Assembly: GCA_016295225.1 (NCBI GenBank)
Contig: JAEDLP010000116.1
Coordinates: 1-5,075, forward strand
Length of the DNA: 5,075 nucleotides
Source: Oscillospiraceae bacterium
GTDB lineage: Bacteria > Bacillota > Clostridia > Oscillospirales > Oscillospiraceae
Reading direction: 5' to 3'
How positions within the stretch are numbered: position 1 is the first letter of the stretch; each line of letters begins with the position of its first letter. The notes beneath the pieces are model-generated. The model was not told the DNA's origin. It worked only from the letters and a program-made list of their open reading frames with translations, and ran no database searches. Of the stretch, positions 1 through 3,725 are shown piece after piece. A program made the position numbers and the translations under genes.

Positions 1-100
1 AGCCGTAGTTGAAATTCTCGTCATATTCATAGGAACAGTCCGTCAGGCGGCCGTTCTCGTCAAAGGTTTCCTTGATAAATCGGGTGTAAAACTCTGCCAT
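1..100 (-). CDS. Probable AMP-forming acyl-CoA synthetase (AMP-binding protein), N-terminal fragment
   Basis: Only the first 33 codons are visible; the gene runs off the left edge. The peptide begins MAEFYTRFIKETFDENG and continues to a DENFNYG stretch. This resembles the N-terminus of clostridial AMP-binding acyl-CoA/acetyl-CoA synthetases, where a short helical lead is followed by a 'ENFNFxxDVVD'-like segment before the adenylation domain. Such enzymes activate a carboxylic acid with ATP to an acyl-adenylate and transfer it to CoA in the cytoplasm. The ATG is preceded by AGGAG at 109-113 with 8 bases of spacing, and this site overlaps the stop codon of the marR gene upstream, so the two are probably co-transcribed and translationally coupled. 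None of the catalytic motifs are in view, so the family call rests on a short resemblance plus the common pairing of MarR regulators with such enzymes. The substrate cannot be told. Confidence 0.5.
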   Translation of the reverse strand, partial: MAEFYTRFIKETFDENGRLTDCSYEYDENFNYG

Positions 101-112
101 GGGACACTCTCC

Positions 113-529
113 TCAGGGCTTGAAATGTTCGTCGATCCGCACCAGCAGGGCGTAGATCCGGTCGTCCTCCTCCGGGCTTAACCCCTGGGTCAGGGCCAGG
201 TTGATGCGGGCCAGCTCCCCCTTCACCAGCGGCCCCACTTCCCGGGCCTTGTCGGTGGGGTAGACCCGGTTCTGCCGCTTGTCCTTGGGGTCCTGAACCC
301 GGGTCAGGTAGCCCTTTTCCTCCAGGGACCGCACCGTTCGGGCGGTGGCCGCCTTGTCCACCCCCACGTAGACGGTAAGCTCCTCCTGACTGAACCCCTC
401 GTGGTTGAGGATGGCCATGAGGAAGGGTTCCTCGGCCGCCGTCAGGTTATATTGATGCAACGCATTCCCCACCGCGATCTGGCATTTTCTCGCCAGGCGG
501 GTGAGAACTCTGCCGACACAATTTGCCAT
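113..529 (-). CDS. MarR-family winged-helix transcriptional regulator
   Basis: This 138-residue protein has the length and layout of the MarR family, whose members bind DNA as dimers and are usually released by small phenolic, acyl or oxidative signals. Residues about 47-73 form the helix-turn-helix (SQEELTVYVGVDKAATARTV, then SLEEKGYL). Residues about 76-93 form the wing, with the family's typical D-P-x-D-x-R pattern (DPKDKR at 80-85) followed by a strand and 'PT'. Flanking helices at both ends would make the dimer interface. The open frame extends upstream to 733, but the ATG at 529 is preferred: GAGGTG at 536-541 lies 6 bases before it, and a near-consensus promoter at 548-576 would leave any earlier start untranscribed. 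It lies 12 bases upstream of the acyl-CoA synthetase gene, so it is probably the operon's autoregulator. The inducer is unknown; an acyl-CoA or aromatic acid is only a guess from the neighbour. Confidence 0.9.
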   Translation of the reverse strand: MANCVGRVLTRLARKCQIAVGNALHQYNLTAAEEPFLMAILNHEGFSQEELTVYVGVDKAATARTVRSLEEKGYLTRVQDPKDKRQNRVYPTDKAREVGPLVKGELARINLALTQGLSPEEDDRIYALLVRIDEHFKP

Positions 530-535
530 AGTCAA

Positions 536-541
536 CACCTC
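536..541 (-). promoter_or_regulatory. Ribosome binding site of the marR gene
   Basis: Read on the minus strand this is GAGGTG, six bases before the ATG at 529. It fixes the start of the regulator at 138 residues. The predicted transcription start, about 541, would put this site at the very 5' end of the mRNA. The site is also part of the repeated GAGGTGT motif discussed as a possible operator. Confidence 0.7.
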
Positions 542-547
542 GGGGCC

Positions 548-576
548 ATGATAGCAAAAAACCGTTGAGGTGTCAA
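548..576 (-). promoter_or_regulatory. Sigma-A promoter of the marR / acyl-CoA synthetase operon
   Basis: On the minus strand there is a perfect -35 box TTGACA (576 down to 571), a 17-base spacer, and a -10 box TATCAT (553 down to 548, one mismatch to TATAAT). Transcription would start near 541, leaving a leader of only about a dozen bases. Position and quality fit the marR gene well. The -35 box is embedded in the inverted repeat GTTGA-GGTG-TCAAC (plus-strand reading, 564-577), as expected of a promoter that a repressor blocks. Confidence 0.8.
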
Positions 577-607
577 CCATTATGTGGGGACGGAAAAATC
601 CCAGACA

Positions 608-636
608 TTGACAGACCTTTTTCAATGGATTACAAT
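608..636 (+). promoter_or_regulatory. Sigma-A promoter of proBA
   Basis: A perfect -35 box TTGACA (608-613), a 17-base spacer and a -10 box TACAAT (631-636, one mismatch) give a strong housekeeping promoter facing proB. Transcription should start near 643, about 40 bases before the GTG start codon. That leader is too short for a T-box or a typical riboswitch. The -35 box lies 31 bases from the divergent marR -35 box, so a protein bound between them could affect both directions. Confidence 0.85.
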
Positions 637-645
637 GATTTTTAT

Positions 646-676
646 ACTTCCCAGAAAACTTCCCAGGAAAGGAAGG
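646..676 (+). promoter_or_regulatory. proB leader: 12-base tandem repeat and ribosome binding site
   Basis: ACTTCCCAG occurs at 646-654 and again at 658-666, giving a 12-base period. The ribosome binding site GGAAGG follows at 671-676, six bases before the GTG at 683. CTTCC in either repeat copy (647-651 or 659-663) can pair with GGAAG at 671-675; the nearer pairing leaves a 7-base loop. The repeat is directly visible. Partial masking of the ribosome binding site is an inference, and a 5-bp helix alone is weak. Confidence 0.5.
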
Positions 677-682
677 GATACT

Positions 683-1462
683 GTGACACATCAACGCATC
701 GTGGTAAAAGTGGGCACCTCCACCCTGGCCCACCCCACGGGCTTATTGAACATCCGCCGGGTGGAGGAGCTGTGCAAGGTCCTCAGCGACCTGAAAAACG
801 CCGGCCATGAGATCATCCTGGTCTCCTCCGGCGCCATCGGCATGGGCGTAGGGAAACTCTCCCTGGCCACCCGGCCCAGCGACATTCCCACCAAACAGGC
901 CGCCGCCGCCGTGGGCCAGTGCGAGCTCATGTACACCTACGATAAGCTCTTCTCCGAGCACAACCACACCGTGGCCCAGATCCTCCTCACCGCCTACGAC
1001 GTGGACCACCCGGATCGGTTTGAAAACTTTCGGAACACCATGCACCGGCTCCTGGAGCTGAAAGCCCTGCCCATCATCAACGAGAACGACACCGTGTCCA
1101 CCGAGGAGCTGGGCATCGGGGACAACGACACCCTGGGGGCCATCGTGGCCGTCAGCATGGAGGCCGACCTGCTCATCCTCCTGTCGGACATCGACGGGCT
1201 CTACACCGCCGACCCCCACAGCCACCCCGACGCCACCCTGATCCCTGACGTTCCCGCTCTTACCGAGGACATCCTGTCCCTGGCCGGAGGCGCCGGGTCC
1301 AGCCTGGGCACCGGCGGCATGTCCACCAAGCTCCACGCCGCCGCCATCTGCACCGAGGCTGGCTGCGACATGGTCATCGCCAACGGAGCCTCCCCCTCGG
1401 TGCTCTACGACATTGCGGAGGGCAAGCCCGTGGGCAGCCGCTTCCGCGGAAAGAGAGGTTGA
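683..1462 (+). CDS. proB: Glutamate 5-kinase, short form without PUA domain
   Basis: ProB phosphorylates the gamma-carboxyl of L-glutamate with ATP, the first step of proline synthesis in the cytoplasm. The 259 residues form one amino-acid-kinase domain: KVGTSTL at 9-15 (phosphate-binding start), SSGAIG at 48-53, INENDTV at 132-138 and GDNDTLGA at 146-153 (glutamate site), LLSDIDGLYTADP at 166-178 (nucleotide region) and GTGGMSTK at 209-216. The chain ends soon after the kinase fold. The E. coli enzyme (367 aa) has an additional C-terminal PUA domain that is absent here; short ProB proteins are known in some Firmicutes. An in-frame ATG exists at 584, but it lies upstream of the promoter at 608-636. 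The GTG at 683, six bases after GGAAGG, puts the protein start just before the kinase motif, as in relatives. proA begins 3 bases after the stop codon, so the pair forms an operon. Confidence 0.95.
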   Translation: MTHQRIVVKVGTSTLAHPTGLLNIRRVEELCKVLSDLKNAGHEIILVSSGAIGMGVGKLSLATRPSDIPTKQAAAAVGQCELMYTYDKLFSEHNHTVAQILLTAYDVDHPDRFENFRNTMHRLLELKALPIINENDTVSTEELGIGDNDTLGAIVAVSMEADLLILLSDIDGLYTADPHSHPDATLIPDVPALTEDILSLAGGAGSSLGTGGMSTKLHAAAICTEAGCDMVIANGASPSVLYDIAEGKPVGSRFRGKRG

Positions 1463-1465
1463 CCT

Positions 1466-2833
1466 ATGTACCGCAACGATATGCCCCCCTTTGAGCCCTG
1501 CTGCTATCTGCCCCCCACTTTCGCAGGGGACAAGTTCCCCGGCAGACAGTCGTTTGACCTGGACCCCGCTGAGCTGACTGTCACCCGGCCTCTCCTGGAG
1601 GCCGCCCTGGCCGCCAAGCCTGCCCTGGCCGCTCTGTCCACAGAGGAGAAAAAGGCCGTCCTGGCCACCATGGCCGACTGTCTGCTGGCCGACACCGCCG
1701 CCATCCTGGCCGCCAACGCCAAGGATCTGGAAGCCGCCCGGGAGACCATCAACCCGGTCATGCAGGACCGGCTGCGTCTCACCGAGGGCCGCATCGCCGA
1801 CATGGCCAAGGGCATCCTGGAGGTGGCCGCCCTCCCCGACCCGGTGGGCCGCACCCTGGCCTCCCACACCCTGCCCAACGGCCTGGAGGTCAACAAGGTC
1901 TCCGTCCCCCTGGGGGTCATCGCCATCATCTATGAGTCCCGACCCAACGTCACCTCCGACGCCGCCAGCCTGACCTTCCAGGCAGGGAGCGTCTGCGTCC
2001 TCCGGGGCGGCAAGGAATCCATCCACTCCAACACCGCCATCGTAGCCGCCCTCCACAAAGCCCTGGACAAGCACGGTCTACCCCAGGCCCTGGTGAGCCT
2101 GGTGTCCGACACCAGCCGGGCCAGCGCCAACGAGCTCATGCAGGCGGTGGGCTACATCGACCTGCTGATCCCCCGGGGCGGCGCGTCCCTCATCCAGACG
2201 GTGGTGGACAAGGCCAAGGTCCCCTGCATCCAGACGGGCACGGGCATCTGCCACATCTACGTGGACGCCGCCGCCGATCTGGACAAGGCCATCACCATTC
2301 TGGAGAACGCCAAGACCAGCCGCCCCTCCGTGTGCAACGCCGCCGAGGTCTGTCTTGTGAACCGCCAGGTGGCCGCCGACTTCCTGCCCATGATCCGGGA
2401 TCGGTTGGGCAAGGCCCGCCACGAGAAGGGCCTCCAACCCGTGGAGCTCCGCCTGGACCCCGAGGCCCTGGCCATCCTCCCCGGCATCCCCGCCGGCTAT
2501 GACGACTTCGACACGGAGTTCCTGGACTACATCCTGGCGGTGAAGGTGGTGGAGAACGTCCAGGAGGCCATCGACCACATCAACCGCCACTCCACCGGCC
2601 ACAGCGAGGCCATCGTCACCGAGGACAAGGCCCACGCCGCCCTCTTCACCCGGCTCATCGACAGCGCAGCGGTGTACGTGAACGCCTCCACCCGGTTCAC
2701 CGACGGCGGCCAGTTCGGCCTGGGCTGCGAGATGGGCATTTCCACCCAGAAGCTCCACGCCCGGGGCCCCATGGGCCTGGAGGAACTGACCAGCTACAAG
2801 TACGTCATCACCGGCGACGGACAAATTCGATAA
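1466..2833 (+). CDS. proA: Glutamate-5-semialdehyde dehydrogenase (gamma-glutamyl phosphate reductase) with N-terminal extension
   Basis: ProA reduces gamma-glutamyl phosphate with NADPH to glutamate 5-semialdehyde, which cyclises to the substrate of ProC. The enzyme has the aldehyde-dehydrogenase fold. Visible landmarks are LSTEEKKAVL near 57-66, IYESRPNVTSDA near 155-166, the catalytic cysteine at residue 290 within RPSVCNAAE, and the conserved end GISTQKLHARGPMGLEELTSYKYV before the final GDGQIR. The length of 455 residues exceeds the 417 of E. coli ProA; the surplus is at the N-terminus, where about 38 residues containing FEPCCYLPP precede the usual first helix. The ATG at 1466 follows AGAGAGG by 7 bases and lies 3 bases after the proB stop codon. 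Apart from a second ATG at codon 6, there is no in-frame ATG, GTG or TTG before the conserved domain, so the extension is not an artefact of start choice. ProB and ProA are thought to channel the unstable acyl phosphate between them. Confidence 0.95.
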   Translation: MYRNDMPPFEPCCYLPPTFAGDKFPGRQSFDLDPAELTVTRPLLEAALAAKPALAALSTEEKKAVLATMADCLLADTAAILAANAKDLEAARETINPVMQDRLRLTEGRIADMAKGILEVAALPDPVGRTLASHTLPNGLEVNKVSVPLGVIAIIYESRPNVTSDAASLTFQAGSVCVLRGGKESIHSNTAIVAALHKALDKHGLPQALVSLVSDTSRASANELMQAVGYIDLLIPRGGASLIQTVVDKAKVPCIQTGTGICHIYVDAAADLDKAITILENAKTSRPSVCNAAEVCLVNRQVAADFLPMIRDRLGKARHEKGLQPVELRLDPEALAILPGIPAGYDDFDTEFLDYILAVKVVENVQEAIDHINRHSTGHSEAIVTEDKAHAALFTRLIDSAAVYVNASTRFTDGGQFGLGCEMGISTQKLHARGPMGLEELTSYKYVITGDGQIR

Positions 2834-2836
2834 TCA

Positions 2837-2875
2837 AAAAACTGGACTCCACATGATCCGTGGAGTCCAGTTTTT
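2837..2875. terminator. Bidirectional rho-independent terminator between proA and the DUF5714-like gene
   Basis: CTGGACTCCAC (2842-2852) pairs perfectly with GTGGAGTCCAG (2860-2870) around the 7-base loop ATGATCC. An A tract precedes the left arm and a T tract follows the right arm, extending the complementarity to 16 bp and giving a U-rich tail in both transcription directions. It begins 3 bases after the proA stop codon and lies 1 base beyond the stop codon of the convergent minus-strand gene, so it probably serves both. Confidence 0.92.
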
Positions 2876-2876
2876 C

Positions 2877-3569
2877 TTATTGATTCCGTTTGTTGTAGGG
2901 GCAGACGATCTTGTGGCACTGGTTGTTCTGGCCGGAGTATTTGCAGGGCATGTACCCCAGCTCCATGTCCACCTCCAGGTGCTCCCGGGTGAAGGCCACG
3001 GCTTTGCGCAGGGCCTCGAAGGAGTTCCGCTTGCAGCAGCGGGGTCCGCCCAGGTCGCCCAGGGCCGTCAGGATCTGGCCGGTCATGGAGTTGGATAGTC
3101 CCCATGCCCGGTCGGTCAGGGGGGTAGACTTGGTGACGATGGCCATATACATTCCGGCGCTCACCGCCGCGCCGCAGCTTCCCCAGAACCCGCAGGCCCC
3201 GCCGGGGACCTTCCTTCCCCGGGCCTGCATCTCGGTCAGGGCGGCGGGCAAGTCGATGTCCCCGCCGGCGTTCTTGTAGGCGGTCAGCAGACTGGCCCCC
3301 ACCATCACGTGGTGCTCCGGCCCGTGCATGTGGCAGAAGGGCAGATCCATCAGCTTCACCAGGATCTCATAGGGATTCTTTGAGGTCTCCGCCAGACAGA
3401 CGCCGAAAATACTGTCCAGCCCCCGGGTGTGGCAGGCGTCGCAGACATAGTGCCCGTTGACACACCGGGTTCTGCTGTCCTCTACCTTGTGGCAGATGGC
3501 GCACTCCATGGGCTGGCTGGTTTCCAGGTATTCCAGCGGAGCTTTGCAGATCAGACATTCTTCCTTCAT
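2877..3569 (-). CDS. Cys-rich protein resembling the DUF5714 family, function unknown
   Basis: I recognise this 230-residue protein as DUF5714-like, a family with no established function; this is from memory of the family pattern. It has 16 cysteines. The N-terminal 60 residues look like a zinc-ribbon or metal-binding module: CLIC (5-8), CAIC (23-26), C36, CDAC (43-46) and C58. The core carries FCHMHGPEHHVMVGA (78-92), a dense Cys/His/Glu cluster, then GGACGFWGSCGAAVSAG (123-139), GGPRCCKR (174-181), and a final C209, C218, C223 group. The glycine-rich Cys pattern recalls, without proving kinship to, the C_GCAxxG_C_C proteins of anaerobes. No signal peptide or clear membrane segment is seen, so it is probably cytoplasmic. 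The ATG at 3569 is chosen because AGGAG (3577-3581) lies 7 bases upstream and the promoter at 3601-3629 excludes earlier starts. It follows cysS on the same strand, but a hairpin terminator and its own promoter separate them. Metal or iron-sulphur binding and a redox role are inference. Confidence 0.8.
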   Translation of the reverse strand: MKEECLICKAPLEYLETSQPMECAICHKVEDSRTRCVNGHYVCDACHTRGLDSIFGVCLAETSKNPYEILVKLMDLPFCHMHGPEHHVMVGASLLTAYKNAGGDIDLPAALTEMQARGRKVPGGACGFWGSCGAAVSAGMYMAIVTKSTPLTDRAWGLSNSMTGQILTALGDLGGPRCCKRNSFEALRKAVAFTREHLEVDMELGYMPCKYSGQNNQCHKIVCPYNKRNQ

Positions 3570-3576
3570 GGCGATG

Positions 3577-3581
3577 CTCCT
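3577..3581 (-). promoter_or_regulatory. Ribosome binding site of the DUF5714-like gene
   Basis: On the minus strand this reads AGGAG within AGAGAGGAG, seven bases before the ATG at 3569. It decides the start in favour of the 230-residue protein over upstream in-frame ATG codons. Confidence 0.75.
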
Positions 3582-3600
3582 CTCTCTTTCTTTTGAAACT

Positions 3601-3629
3601 ATTCTATCATAGTTTCCCAGGATAGACAA
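3601..3629 (-). promoter_or_regulatory. Extended -10 sigma-A promoter of the DUF5714-like gene
   Basis: On the minus strand: -35 box TTGTCT (3629 down to 3624, four of six matches), 17-base spacer ending in TGA, and -10 box TAGAAT (3606 down to 3601, five of six). The TG one base before the -10 box makes it an extended -10 promoter, which offsets the weak -35. Transcription would start near 3594, giving a leader of about 25 bases. Confidence 0.65.
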
Positions 3630-3645
3630 GTGCATCGCCCTTGTC
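3625..3645. repeat. Small inverted repeat overlapping the -35 box of the DUF5714-like gene
   Basis: GACAAG (3625-3630) and CTTGTC (3640-3645) are perfect inverted arms separated by 9 bases. The left arm coincides with the -35 box at 3624-3629, so a dimeric regulator bound here could control the promoter. Six-base arms also arise by chance, and no cognate regulator is adjacent, so this is only a candidate operator. Confidence 0.3.
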
Positions 3646-3690
3646 TCCCCCTCCGGGGGTGCCAAGGAGGTCACAGGTTCTCGCAGCAAG

Positions 3691-3718
3691 AATCCCCGGG
3701 AGCACGCTCCCGGGGATT
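3691..3718 (-). terminator. GC-rich hairpin terminator downstream of cysS
   Basis: AATCCCCGGGAG (3691-3702) pairs perfectly with CTCCCGGGGATT (3707-3718) around the 4-base loop CACG, a very stable 12-bp stem. It starts 7 bases after the cysS stop codon in the direction of cysS transcription. The tail after the stem on that strand (CTTGCTGCG) is only weakly U-rich, so termination may be incomplete or may rely on the strength of the stem. Confidence 0.7.
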
Positions 3719-3725
3719 GGGTTTA

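Larger units (their letters stand above)
530..577. promoter_or_regulatory. Putative operator: repeated GTCAAC / GAGGTGT elements around the marR promoter
   Basis: Two related elements bracket the marR promoter. The right one (564-577) is a palindrome, GTTGA-GGTG-TCAAC, overlapping the -35 box. The left one (531-541, GTCAACACCTC) overlaps the ribosome binding site and the predicted transcription start. Between them, ACACCTC (535-541) and GAGGTGT (567-573) form inverted arms with centres 32 bases apart, about three helical turns, and GTCAAC occurs as a direct repeat at 531-536 and 572-577. MarR proteins usually bind palindromes of this size in their own promoters, so autorepression is a reasonable inference. 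Binding is not shown by sequence alone. Confidence 0.45.

Noticed and set aside
584..682. Upstream in-frame ATG (584) that would add 33 residues to ProB.
   Set aside because: It lies before the -35 box of the proB promoter, has no ribosome binding site, and the added residues are unlike ProB. The GTG at 683 has a good ribosome binding site.
637..682. A T-box or proline-responsive riboswitch ahead of proBA.
   Set aside because: The predicted leader is only about 40 bases, with no specifier stem, no T-box sequence and no terminator/antiterminator pair.
530..733. Longer versions of the MarR protein starting at 733 or 580.
   Set aside because: Both starts are upstream of the -10 box of the marR promoter and lack ribosome binding sites; the added sequence is unlike MarR N-termini.
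743..2074. A 443-codon open frame on the minus strand spanning proB and the start of proA.
   Set aside because: It is antisense to two clear enzyme genes. Its translation is Gly/Val/Gln-rich low complexity without any domain, as expected opposite GC-rich coding sequence. No promoter or ribosome binding site was recognised for it.
2078..2824. A 248-codon minus-strand open frame opposite the rest of proA.
   Set aside because: Same explanation: a Gly/Val/His-rich shadow of a well-conserved gene, with no recognisable motif.
3647..3659. CCCCC-TCC-GGGGG hairpin between the DUF5714-like promoter and the cysS terminator.
   Set aside because: A 5-bp stem with a 3-base loop and no T tract. It is likely to be chance in GC-rich DNA, and a far better terminator hairpin lies at 3691-3718.
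3570..3689. A 40-residue N-terminal extension of the DUF5714-like protein.
   Set aside because: The added codons run through the promoter and the intergenic region close to the cysS terminator hairpin. The ATG at 3569 has its own AGGAG site.
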